NCBI GenBank assembly: GCA_030043395.1
Contig: JASHXW010000599.1
Location: 1 to 7,443 of the forward strand
Direction of reading: 5' to 3'
Origin: Streptosporangiaceae bacterium
GTDB lineage: Bacteria > Actinomycetota > Actinomycetes > Streptosporangiales > Streptosporangiaceae
Length of the DNA stretch: 7,443 nucleotides
In this document: in pieces, positions 1 to 6,093 of the stretch
How the letters are laid out: every line of letters begins with the position of its first letter
Numbering within the stretch: the stretch's first letter is position 1
The notes under the pieces: generated by a model
What the model saw: only the letters and a program-made list of their open reading frames with translations
Database searches by the model: none
What the model was told of the DNA's origin: nothing
Position numbers and translations under genes: made by a program

Positions 1-1
1 C

Positions 2-208
2 GGCGTCGCCCCGGTAGGGCATCCCAGGCCGATCCGCACGCTGGTGGACACCTGGCTCGGCAACCATGACGTGGTATGGGCAGCGGGCGGCCACCAGAAC
101 ACGGTGTTCCCGACCTCGTACGCCGAGCTGGTCAGGCTGACCGGCGGAGAGCCCGCTGACGTGTCGGCTCAGTCCTTGCCGTCAGCGCCCTCGGGCAGCG
201 ACTCGTAG
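2..208 (+). CDS. YbaK/EbsC family aminoacyl-tRNA deacylase, C-terminal part (5' end outside window)
   Basis: The open frame enters at base 2 and ends at TAG 206-208, giving 68 residues of a C-terminus. The segment starting GVAPVGHPRPIRTLVD, then a VVWAAGGHQNTVFPTSYAEL stretch and LVRLTGGEPADVS, matches the end of the YbaK/prolyl-tRNA-synthetase-associated domain. This includes the GGVxPxGH loop, the VWAAxG strand and the terminal (L/I)xRxTGG. Family members are small cytoplasmic proteins that hydrolyse mischarged aminoacyl-tRNAs such as Cys- or Ala-tRNA(Pro); the exact substrate cannot be read from this piece. The protein runs about 13 residues (AQSLPSAPSGSDS) past the usual family end. That tail is encoded inside the 3' end of the convergent DUF3039 gene, a 40-nt overlap. 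Family assignment is from remembered motifs and is fairly secure; the N-terminal two thirds are not visible. Confidence 0.8.
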   Translation, partial: GVAPVGHPRPIRTLVDTWLGNHDVVWAAGGHQNTVFPTSYAELVRLTGGEPADVSAQSLPSAPSGSDS

Positions 209-432
209 ATCTCCTTGCACTCCGGGCAGACGGGGAAGCGGTTCGGGTCACGGCTGGGCACCCAGACCTTGCCGCACAGGGCCACCACGGGAGTGCCGTT
301 GACGGCGCTGTCCATGATCTTGTCCTTCAGGACGTAGTGCGCGAACCGCTCGTGGTCGCCGTCGCCGGTGGACAGATCCGGCCGGGTGTCGGAATCGACC
401 CTGGTGCCGCCTGCCGGGAGTACTTCAGTCAC
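169..432 (-). CDS. DUF3039 domain-containing small zinc-ribbon-like protein
   Basis: An 87-residue protein starting at GTG (430-432). A variable N-terminus of about 25 residues precedes the DUF3039 core: DHERFAHYVLKDKI (26-39), a GTPVVALCGKVW segment (46-57), and RDPNRFPVCPECKEIYE (61-77). His32, Cys53, Cys69 and Cys72 could form a metal (zinc) site; the CPEC pair and the ALCGK cysteine are directly visible. The family is confined largely to Actinobacteria and its function is unknown to me. It is the last of four co-directional genes (mutase, ybbN, yqgE, this one), 39 nt after the yqgE stop. There is no convincing Shine-Dalgarno before the GTG. The gap holds a modest inverted repeat (GCGCC 449-453 with GGCGC 460-464) without a T tract. 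The 3' end overlaps the convergent YbaK-family gene by 40 nt. Confidence 0.88.
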   Translation of the reverse strand: MTEVLPAGGTRVDSDTRPDLSTGDGDHERFAHYVLKDKIMDSAVNGTPVVALCGKVWVPSRDPNRFPVCPECKEIYESLPEGADGKD

Positions 433-471
433 GGCACTAGCTTACGCCGCGCCTTGCAGGGCGCCGCCGGG

Positions 472-1047
472 TCAATTCAGCGAAGGGTCATCGGGATAGG
501 TCGCGAGCAGCGCGAGCTCACCGCCCTGCCGGCGTAGCACGGACGGATAGAGCTGGTCGGGTTCGGCGGCGAAGGCATCCTCGGGCAGGCCGTCGAGCAC
601 TAGCCAGGCGCCGACTTCGATCTCGGCCTCAAGCTGGCCGGCTCCCCAGCCGGCATACCCGGCGAACACGCGCAGCGACGTGATGCCGTCGGCCAGGAGC
701 TGAGGCGGTGCGCCCAGGTCGACCAGCCCGATCCGCGACATCAGCTTCGAGCCGTTCAGCGACCGCCAGCCGATCGGCTCGTCGGTGCCGCGCGGCAACG
801 CCAGCGCGAGCGCGCTGTCAGGTGACACGGGCCCGCCCTGGAAGAGCACGGAGGGCCCGGTGACCAGCTCGCACCACGGCTCGAGTACCTGCTGAACGGG
901 TATCTCGCTTGGCCGGTTGAGCACGACGCCCAGGGTGCCTTCCTCCGGGTCGTCCTCGACGACCAGCACGATCGTCCGCCTGAAATTAGCATCGCCGAGC
1001 ATGGGCGTCGCCGCGAGCAGCTGGCCCGTGCGGGATCCGTCCTGCAT
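472..1047 (-). CDS. yqgE: YqgE/AlgH family protein
   Basis: A 191-residue cytoplasmic protein, close to the family's usual length of about 185-190. Family landmarks run in order. GQLLAATPMLGDANFRRTIVLV (8-29) is the characteristic opening. GTLGVVLNRPS (37-47) and LFQGGPVSPDSALAL (68-82) follow. Next comes RVFAGYAGWGAGQLEAEI (126-143), then GAWLVLDG (146-153). No signal peptide or membrane segment is seen. The biochemical role of YqgE/AlgH proteins is not established; AlgH was named from alginate regulation in Pseudomonas, which does not transfer to an actinomycete. The ATG at 1045-1047 fits the family N-terminus exactly, but the Shine-Dalgarno is weak: a G-rich run lies about 12 nt upstream. 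The gene follows ybbN after 62 nt on the same strand and is likely co-transcribed with it. Confidence 0.92.
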   Translation of the reverse strand: MQDGSRTGQLLAATPMLGDANFRRTIVLVVEDDPEEGTLGVVLNRPSEIPVQQVLEPWCELVTGPSVLFQGGPVSPDSALALALPRGTDEPIGWRSLNGSKLMSRIGLVDLGAPPQLLADGITSLRVFAGYAGWGAGQLEAEIEVGAWLVLDGLPEDAFAAEPDQLYPSVLRRQGGELALLATYPDDPSLN

Positions 1048-1109
1048 GCATCCATCATGCCCCCGCTGCGCGGTTTGCTGGGCCTGCGGGCAGCTCGGCG
1101 GTTTCGCTC

Positions 1110-2150
1110 TTAGAAAAGCAGGCTGGACAGCCGACCCCGCGCCTTGGTGACGGTCGGATCCCTGGGCGGGAGCAGCTCGAACAGGCTGATCAGGTGCAGC
1201 CGCGCCTTGTTCCTCTCCTCGCCCGTCGTCCGCTGGACCACGCCGAGCATCCGGTCGAAGCTCTGCTCCACCTGGCCGGCGGCGAACTCCAGGTCCGCGG
1301 CCTCGGCCTGCGCCTGCGGGTCGTCGGGACGTTCCATCGCCATCCTGAGCACCTTGGCCTGGTCATAGGAGGTGACCCGGCGGATCAGGTTCACCTGAGC
1401 GAGCCATGCCTTCGCCACCGGATGACCTGGCGTGTCGGCGAGCACCTGCTCAAGCGCGGTAGCGGCGCCATCCATGTCACCCGCGTCCATCGCATCCTGC
1501 GCGGCCTGGAATGCCGGGTCGCTGAGCAGTGCTGCCTCGGGTCCGCCAAGCCCGCCAGGTCCGGCCGCGCCCCTGTCAGCCGGGTCGGTGAATCCTCCGC
1601 CCGGGCCGCCGATCCCGGCCGCCTGCCCCTCGACATCCTCGCCGTCCTCGGCGTCGTCTCCCCCGGCAACGCCGCCCGCGCGCGGCGGCATGCCGAGCCG
1701 GTCGGCGATCTGCAGGATCTGGCCAATCCACTGCCGCACCTGAGGCTCGGGCAGGGCACCGAGGAAGCCGTCCACCAGCTGCCCGCCGATGACGGCGACC
1801 ACCATGGGGATCGATTGCACCTGCAGCGCCGCGCTCAGCTGCGGGTTAGCATCTACGTCCACCTTGGCGAGCACCCAGTCGCCCGCCGCCTCGTTCGCGA
1901 GCCGCTCGAGCACCGGGCCGAGCTGCTTGCATGGCTCGCACCACTCTGCCCACAGGTCGACGATCACGGGCGCCAGCTGCGACCTTGCCACCACGTCGGT
2001 GTTGAACGTCGCGTCGGTGACCTCGATCACGAAGCCGTTTCCGCCGCCCGCCGCCTGCGCCTGCGTGGCCTGCTCCCGGCGCTTGGCTGCGGCCTGCCTA
2101 GCGCCAAGGTCGATTGCGCCGGCCATCGAGAAGTTCCGCGGCTGTGTCAT
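1110..2150 (-). CDS. ybbN: YbbN-like co-chaperone: thioredoxin domain plus TPR domain
   Basis: A 346-residue protein. Residues 1-38 are an Ala/Gln/Arg-rich lead. Residues 40-150 form a thioredoxin fold with active-site WAEWCEPCK (68-75, cysteines 71 and 74), a KVDVDANP strand (96-103) and the cis-proline at SIPMVV (Pro115). Residues 155-205 are a Gly- and acid-rich linker that probably is disordered. Residues 208-300 form a helical TPR-like region (SDPAFQAAQDAMDAGDMDGAATALEQ and following), and the protein ends in a conserved ...RLSSLLF tail. E. coli YbbN (CnoX) has the same architecture at about 285 residues but carries SxxC in place of CxxC. The actinomycete protein keeps both cysteines and so could be redox-active as well as a holdase. 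The ATG at 2148-2150 has AGGA 7 nt upstream (2158-2161). It starts 74 nt after the mutase stop. Confidence 0.92.
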   Translation of the reverse strand: MTQPRNFSMAGAIDLGARQAAAKRREQATQAQAAGGGNGFVIEVTDATFNTDVVARSQLAPVIVDLWAEWCEPCKQLGPVLERLANEAAGDWVLAKVDVDANPQLSAALQVQSIPMVVAVIGGQLVDGFLGALPEPQVRQWIGQILQIADRLGMPPRAGGVAGGDDAEDGEDVEGQAAGIGGPGGGFTDPADRGAAGPGGLGGPEAALLSDPAFQAAQDAMDAGDMDGAATALEQVLADTPGHPVAKAWLAQVNLIRRVTSYDQAKVLRMAMERPDDPQAQAEAADLEFAAGQVEQSFDRMLGVVQRTTGEERNKARLHLISLFELLPPRDPTVTKARGRLSSLLF

Positions 2151-2224
2151 GACTCCATCCTGCCGTATCCGGCTCAGCGATCAGGCACCCAGCGGCATCC
2201 GTGCCCTGCGCCAGCCGCGGCGCC

Positions 2225-3907
2225 TCAGAAGGCCGGGGCCTCGAAGTAGGCACCCCATTCTTCGCGCAGGGCGCCGCAGATCTCGCCAAGAGTGGCTTCG
2301 GCCATGGCGGCATCGATCATGGGCGGGATCATGTTCGCGCCCGAGCGGGCAGCGGCGATCATCGCGGCCAGCGCCGCGTCCACTGCGCCCTGATCGCGGT
2401 CTGCCCGGCGCTGGACTAGCTCGCGAGCCTGCGCGCGCTCGACCTCGTGGCTGACGCGCAGGATCTCGACCGGCTTCTCGACGGTGTCGGTGTAGCAGTT
2501 GACTCCGACGACCTTCTTGTCGCCCTTCTCCAGTTGCCGCTGGTAGGCAAAGGACGCCTCGGCGATCTCGGCCATGAACCAGCCGTCCTCGATCCCGCGC
2601 AGGATGCCGCCGGTCATCGTCCCGTCCGGGCTCATCGCCTTGATCCTGGCGAAGATCTCCTCGGCCAGGTCTTCTAGCCGGTCGGTCAGCGCCTCGACGT
2701 ACCAGGACCCGCCGAGCGGGTCGGCGACATTGACGACACCGGTCTCCTCCATGATCACCTGCTGCGTCCGGACCGCGATCTCGGCAGCCTTCTCGCTCGG
2801 CAGCGCGAGCACCTCGTCCAGGGCGTTCGTGTGCAAGGAATTTGTTCCGCCCAGAACGGCAGCTAGCGCCTCGACCGCAGTCCGCACGACATTGTTGTCA
2901 GGCTGCTGCGCGGTCAGCGAGACGCCGGCCGTCTGAGTGTGGAACCGCAGCCACTGGGCCCGCTCGGTCTTGGCGCCGTACACGTCGCGCATCCACCGCG
3001 CCCATATCCTGCGTGCCGCGCGGAACTTGGCGATCTCCTCGAAGAAGTCGATGTGGGCGTCGAAGAAGAACGAGAGCCCCGGTGCGAACTGCTCGATGTC
3101 CAGGCCGCGCGACAGCCCGAGCTCGGCGTAGCCGAAGCCGTCGGCCAGGGTGAACGCGAGCTCCTGCGCCGCTGTCGCCCCCGCCTCCCTGATGTGATAG
3201 CCAGACACCGACAGCGGCTTGTAGTCCGGGATCTCCGCAGCGCAGTACTCCATCAGGTCGCCGATCAGGCGCAGGTGCGGCTGCGGCGGGAACAGCCACT
3301 CCTTCTGGGCGATGTACTCCTTGAAGATGTCGGTCTGCAGGGTGCCGTCGAGCGTGCCGATGTCCGCGCCCTGCCTCTTGGCCGCCGCGAGGTACATGCA
3401 GAACACCGGCACCGCGGGCCCGCTGATCGTCATCGAGGTGGTCACGTCGGCGAGCGGGATCCCGGCGAACAGCACGTCCATGTCTGCCGCCGAGTCGATC
3501 GCCACGCCGCAGTGGCCAACTTCGCCGGCCGACCGGGGGTCGTCCGAGTCGCGCCCCATCAGAGTCGGCATGTCGAAGGCGACGGACAGCCCGCCACCGC
3601 CCGCCTTCAGCAGCATCTTGTAGCGCTGGTTGGTCTGCACGGCGTTGCCGAAGCCGGAGAACTGCCTGATCGTCCAGGTCTTGCCGCGGTAACCCGCCGG
3701 GTACAGGCCGCGGGTAAACGGGAACTCGCCAGGCCAGGCGATCCGATCGAAGCCGGGGACGACGGAGCCTTCCGGCGGCCCGTACACCGGCTCGACCGCC
3801 ATCCCGGACAAGGTCGTGAAGTCCGCGTCGCGCAGCCTCGAGGCGTCGTACCGGCGCTGCCAGCGCTCCCGGCCAGAGTCCGCGTGATCGCGAGGCTGGT
3901 CCGCCAT
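2225..3907 (-). CDS. icmA: Acyl-CoA mutase large subunit, isobutyryl-CoA mutase (IcmA) type
   Basis: A 560-residue large subunit of an adenosylcobalamin-dependent acyl-CoA mutase. ICM interconverts isobutyryl-CoA and n-butyryl-CoA in valine and butyrate metabolism. The TIM-barrel substrate domain is complete: TIRQFSGFGNAVQTNQRY (79-96), GGGGLSVAFDMPTLMGRDSD (103-122), the SGYHIREAGAT stretch with His238, and NNVVRTAVEALAAVLGGTNS with SLHTNALDE. The protein ends at 560 residues with no DxHxxG cobalamin-binding domain, so a separate small subunit (IcmB) is required; none is in the window. Aligning by eye with methylmalonyl-CoA mutase, its Tyr89 becomes Phe83 and its Arg207 becomes Gln201. Both spacings to each other (118) and to the His (37) are conserved. 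Phe/Gln is the ICM signature. The start is the ATG at 3905-3907, preceded by AGGAGG with 6-nt spacing and fitting homolog N-termini. A longer in-frame start at 4027 would read through the operator. A related acyl substrate (2-hydroxyisobutyryl- or pivalyl-type) is possible but less likely. Confidence 0.88.
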   Translation of the reverse strand: MADQPRDHADSGRERWQRRYDASRLRDADFTTLSGMAVEPVYGPPEGSVVPGFDRIAWPGEFPFTRGLYPAGYRGKTWTIRQFSGFGNAVQTNQRYKMLLKAGGGGLSVAFDMPTLMGRDSDDPRSAGEVGHCGVAIDSAADMDVLFAGIPLADVTTSMTISGPAVPVFCMYLAAAKRQGADIGTLDGTLQTDIFKEYIAQKEWLFPPQPHLRLIGDLMEYCAAEIPDYKPLSVSGYHIREAGATAAQELAFTLADGFGYAELGLSRGLDIEQFAPGLSFFFDAHIDFFEEIAKFRAARRIWARWMRDVYGAKTERAQWLRFHTQTAGVSLTAQQPDNNVVRTAVEALAAVLGGTNSLHTNALDEVLALPSEKAAEIAVRTQQVIMEETGVVNVADPLGGSWYVEALTDRLEDLAEEIFARIKAMSPDGTMTGGILRGIEDGWFMAEIAEASFAYQRQLEKGDKKVVGVNCYTDTVEKPVEILRVSHEVERAQARELVQRRADRDQGAVDAALAAMIAAARSGANMIPPMIDAAMAEATLGEICGALREEWGAYFEAPAF

Positions 3908-3913
3908 GATGGT

Positions 3914-3919
3914 CCTCCT
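3914..3919 (-). promoter_or_regulatory. Strong ribosome binding site of the acyl-CoA mutase gene
   Basis: On the minus strand this reads AGGAGG, a perfect Shine-Dalgarno, followed by ACCATC and then ATG at 3907-3905. It is the clearest ribosome-binding site in the window. It decides the start of the mutase gene against the 40-codon longer in-frame ATG at 4027. Confidence 0.88.
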
Positions 3920-3947
3920 GGCTGGTGACCGACGATCGGCTCGAAGA

Positions 3948-3965
3948 TAGTAGGACGTCCTACTA
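3948..3965. promoter_or_regulatory. Perfect 18-bp palindromic operator candidate upstream of icmA
   Basis: TAGTAGGACGTCCTACTA is identical to its reverse complement over all 18 bases. It lies 40 nt upstream of the mutase ATG, in an AT-richer patch of an otherwise GC-rich gap. That is where a repressor would cover the promoter or transcription start. Possible -10 elements on the minus strand (TTTAGT or TACTAT) touch the palindrome, but I see no convincing -35. The core TAGGA-NN-TCCTA recurs at 6927-6938. The symmetry and size suit a MarR- or TetR-type dimer. The MarR gene at 6086-6673 is the natural candidate regulator, but nothing in the sequence proves the pairing. Confidence 0.7.
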
Positions 3966-4234
3966 AATCGCCGCCGTGCCAGTCTATGCCCGCCCCGAGG
4001 AACCCGGAACTGCGGAATTAGCCACAACCTTCACCTGGTCTGCGGCGTCTGTATCGATGCGACAACAAGGCAGGCTCTGCCATGTCCGTCCTGCTGTCCC
4101 GTGCCGAATGTGTGGTAGAACAAATGCGAAATCTCGCTAGCGACGCCGGCTGCCTCACGGTAGCCAGCGACGTTGTGACCATGCAGGCACGATGGGCCGT
4201 GCCGTCTGCGCCGGCGGCCAGCAGGGGGAGCTCA
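3966..4234. other. Divergent intergenic region between icmA and the ECF sigma gene
   Basis: About 270 nt that I read as mostly non-coding if the sigma gene starts at 4235. It must hold the promoters for the mutase (-) and the sigma factor (+). Visible items are a triple GGAA run (GGAAC 3999-4003, GGAAC 4006-4010, GGAA 4014-4017) and a small hairpin GGCAG-GCT-CTGCC (4069-4081). The frame from 4082 to 4234 is open and in phase with sigma, but its third-position GC is visibly lower than in the sigma body. ECF-type -35 elements often contain GGAAC. I found no matching -10 at the usual distance, so no promoter is called. Confidence 0.4.
4224..4230 (+). promoter_or_regulatory. Candidate ribosome binding site supporting the GTG start of the sigma gene
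   Basis: GGGGGAG ends 4 nt before the in-frame GTG at 4235. The alternatives, ATG 4082 and ATG 4181, have weaker signals: AAGGCAGG about 10 nt before the first and nothing before the second. The spacing is a little short, so this supports the start without settling it. Confidence 0.5.
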
Positions 4235-4726
4235 GTGGCCAGGCTCCGATCCTCCGACCGGGACGCCGCGGAGGAGTTGTTCAACGCCTGCTACCCCAGG
4301 CTGGCCGGCTGGGTCAGGCGGCTGGTCGACGACGACGAGACCGCGCACGAGATCGCGGCCGAGGCCTTTACCAGGCTGCTGTCCAGGTGGACGGCACTGG
4401 ACAACCCGCAGAGCTACCTCTACATGATCGCTACCAACCTGATCAGGGATCACTGGCGCAAGACGAGCAGGGAGCGCCGCGCGATCCGGACCATCACGGC
4501 CACGGTGCCGCACGAGCCTAGCTGGCACCCCGCGCAGGACGTGGATGTTCGCGCGCTGATCGAGGACCTGCCGCCCAAGCTGCGCAGCGCCTTCCTGCTG
4601 CATTACTACGCGGGCTTCGGCGTCAAGGAAGTGGCCGAGCTGCTCGGCCGGCCCGAAGGCACTGTCAAGGCCGACCTGCATCACGCTCGCGCCAAGCTCA
4701 AGGCCGCGGTAGGTGAGGAACTGTGA
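4235..4726 (+). CDS. ECF-family RNA polymerase sigma factor
   Basis: A sigma-70-family factor of the extracytoplasmic-function type, with only regions 2 and 4. From the GTG at 4235 the protein is 163 residues, normal for ECF factors. Region 2 spans about 8-82: DRDAAEELFNACYPRLAGWVRRL, then ETAHEIAAEAFTRLLSRW, and NPQSYLYMIATNLIRDHWRK for -10 recognition and melting. A linker follows to about 105. Region 4 (106-158) contains DLPPKLRSAFLLHYYAGF and the helix-turn-helix VKEVAELLGRPEGTVKADLHHARAKLK for -35 binding. No SnoaL or other C-terminal extension is present. The frame is open upstream to ATG 4082 (214 residues) and ATG 4181 (181 residues). I prefer 4235 because region 2 starts right there, a purine-rich ribosome-binding site precedes it, and codon use upstream is weaker. 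The stop (TGA 4724-4726) overlaps the GTG of the next gene, so the two are translationally coupled and the partner probably controls this sigma factor. Confidence 0.9.
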   Translation: MARLRSSDRDAAEELFNACYPRLAGWVRRLVDDDETAHEIAAEAFTRLLSRWTALDNPQSYLYMIATNLIRDHWRKTSRERRAIRTITATVPHEPSWHPAQDVDVRALIEDLPPKLRSAFLLHYYAGFGVKEVAELLGRPEGTVKADLHHARAKLKAAVGEEL

Positions 4727-6093
4727 CCGATCCGCGTGACCCGATCGAGGCCTGGCTTGGGGCAGACGTGGAGCTGCTGCCGCCGCGCCCGGGCGAGTTC
4801 GAGCACGTCCGGCGCAGGGCACGCCGCCGCAAGACGATGAGCGCGATGACCGCCGTCGCGGGCGCCGCCGCTGTCATCGCCGCCGCGGTCGTGGTGCCCC
4901 AGGTAACGGGCGTGCTGCAAGGGAACGGCGGACCGACCAGCTTTCACAACACGCCGGCGACGCGCACGCATCACACCAAGCCGGCCGGCAGCCCGACACC
5001 GCGCGCGTCAGTGCGGCCGGTACCCGGTCCGGCGCTGCCCACCACCGGCCCCGGCGCGCTTGCGGCGGCAACGCGCTTCCAGCCGACATCGGTTACCTTC
5101 ATCGGCACGAGCGTGGGAGCTGTCATCGGCCAGGCTCGCTGCAAGTCAGCGGCCTGCACCGCCGTCGCCGGAACAGCCGACTACGGCGGGGCGTGGAGCA
5201 AGATGGGCGCGCCAGCGGCGGGTGCACCGGACGGGTCGTCGGGAGTCAGCCAGATCCGGTTCAACATCACGGCGCGTTATGGCTGGGCGTTCGGGCCAGC
5301 TCTGTATGCCACCAGGAACGGCGGGAAGAGCTGGTATCGCGAGCGCCTGCCTGGCCGCGTGCTCGACCTCGCCACCGTCAGCGGCCACGCCCTCGCCGTC
5401 GTGGCTCAGTGCACTGGCGGCGGAGCGACTTACTGGTCGGGCTGCACCAGCTTCGCCTTGTACCGGACGGCGGACGGCTCGAAGCGCTGGACGCCAGTGC
5501 CCGGTGCGTCCGGGACCGGGGCCGAGGCGCCCGGCGGCTTGCAGCTCGCCCAGTCGGGAGTCGCCTACCTGCTGGCCGGGGGGCACCTGTTCACCGGCGC
5601 CGTCACCGGCGGAGCGTGGCATCAGGCCGGCTCTGGCTCGGGTACCCCGCCCTGCCTGCGTGGACCGAGGCAGAACGCCGCCTCGCTGCTAGGCCCCGCC
5701 CTGCTCGCGCCGGTCAGCGGCACGCAGGTCTACCTCGCATGCGATGCGGCCGGGAGCGCGGGCTCGGCTGGCCGGCTCACGCTCTACGTGTCCGCCGACT
5801 CCGGGCGGACCTGGCAGGTGAGTGGCCCGATCACCGCCCGCGGGACGGCGACGTCGCTGGCAGCGATCACTGGCGGGGCGATCCTGCTCGCCACCACGGA
5901 CGGCCTGTACTACTCAACCGGCGGGGTCAGCTGGAGCCGTGCCGCAGTCTCCGGCCGGGCACCGCACGGCTTCGCCTTCGTCGGCATGACCACGACGACC
6001 CAGGGCGTTGCCGTGCCAGCCGATCAGGCGCTCGGCGAGGTATTCATCAGCACCGACGGCGGCTACACCTGGCGGGCAAGCAAGATCAACTAG
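4723..6093 (+). CDS. Membrane-anchored Asp-box beta-propeller protein, putative sigma-factor partner/sensor
   Basis: A 456-residue protein starting at GTG 4723, inside the sigma stop (GTGA). Residues 1-38 are cytoplasmic and end in a basic RRRARRRK run. Residues about 39-62 are one transmembrane helix (Ala/Val-rich), giving an N-in, C-out topology. Residues 63-115 are a Thr/Pro-rich spacer. From about 120 to 456 there are Asp-box (BNR-like) hairpin motifs: TRNGGKSW (197-204), TADGSKRW (249-256), SADSGRTW (357-364), STGGVSW (398-404) and STDGGYTW (443-450). Degenerate copies lie at TADYGGAW (151-158) and AVTGGAW (293-299). Spacing of 41-64 residues fits a seven-bladed propeller. All six cysteines (140, 145, 230, 241, 311, 340) are outside the membrane and could form three disulfides. 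No zinc-binding anti-sigma (HxxxCxxC) domain is present, so an anti-sigma role for the short N-terminus is inferred only from the coupling. Catalytic sialidase residues are not evident. It overlaps convergent marR by 8 nt. Confidence 0.85.
   Translation: MTDPRDPIEAWLGADVELLPPRPGEFEHVRRRARRRKTMSAMTAVAGAAAVIAAAVVVPQVTGVLQGNGGPTSFHNTPATRTHHTKPAGSPTPRASVRPVPGPALPTTGPGALAAATRFQPTSVTFIGTSVGAVIGQARCKSAACTAVAGTADYGGAWSKMGAPAAGAPDGSSGVSQIRFNITARYGWAFGPALYATRNGGKSWYRERLPGRVLDLATVSGHALAVVAQCTGGGATYWSGCTSFALYRTADGSKRWTPVPGASGTGAEAPGGLQLAQSGVAYLLAGGHLFTGAVTGGAWHQAGSGSGTPPCLRGPRQNAASLLGPALLAPVSGTQVYLACDAAGSAGSAGRLTLYVSADSGRTWQVSGPITARGTATSLAAITGGAILLATTDGLYYSTGGVSWSRAAVSGRAPHGFAFVGMTTTTQGVAVPADQALGEVFISTDGGYTWRASKIN

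Noticed and set aside
1048..1109. Terminator or promoter between ybbN and yqgE
   Set aside because: No inverted repeat of useful strength and no recognisable -10/-35; co-transcription is simpler.
1194..2249. 351-codon open frame on the plus strand
   Set aside because: Antisense shadow of ybbN with no domain and Arg/His-rich composition.
2939..3928. 329-codon open frame on the plus strand
   Set aside because: Antisense to the conserved mutase; long antisense frames are expected in high-GC genes, and the product is Arg/Pro/Val-rich with no recognisable domain.
3908..4027. In-frame 40-codon upstream extension of the acyl-CoA mutase to an ATG at 4027
   Set aside because: It reads through the 18-bp palindrome, has no family similarity, and the downstream ATG has a perfect AGGAGG at 6-nt spacing.
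4232..4822. 196-codon minus-strand frame across the sigma gene
   Set aside because: Antisense to a clear ECF sigma factor; no recognisable domain.
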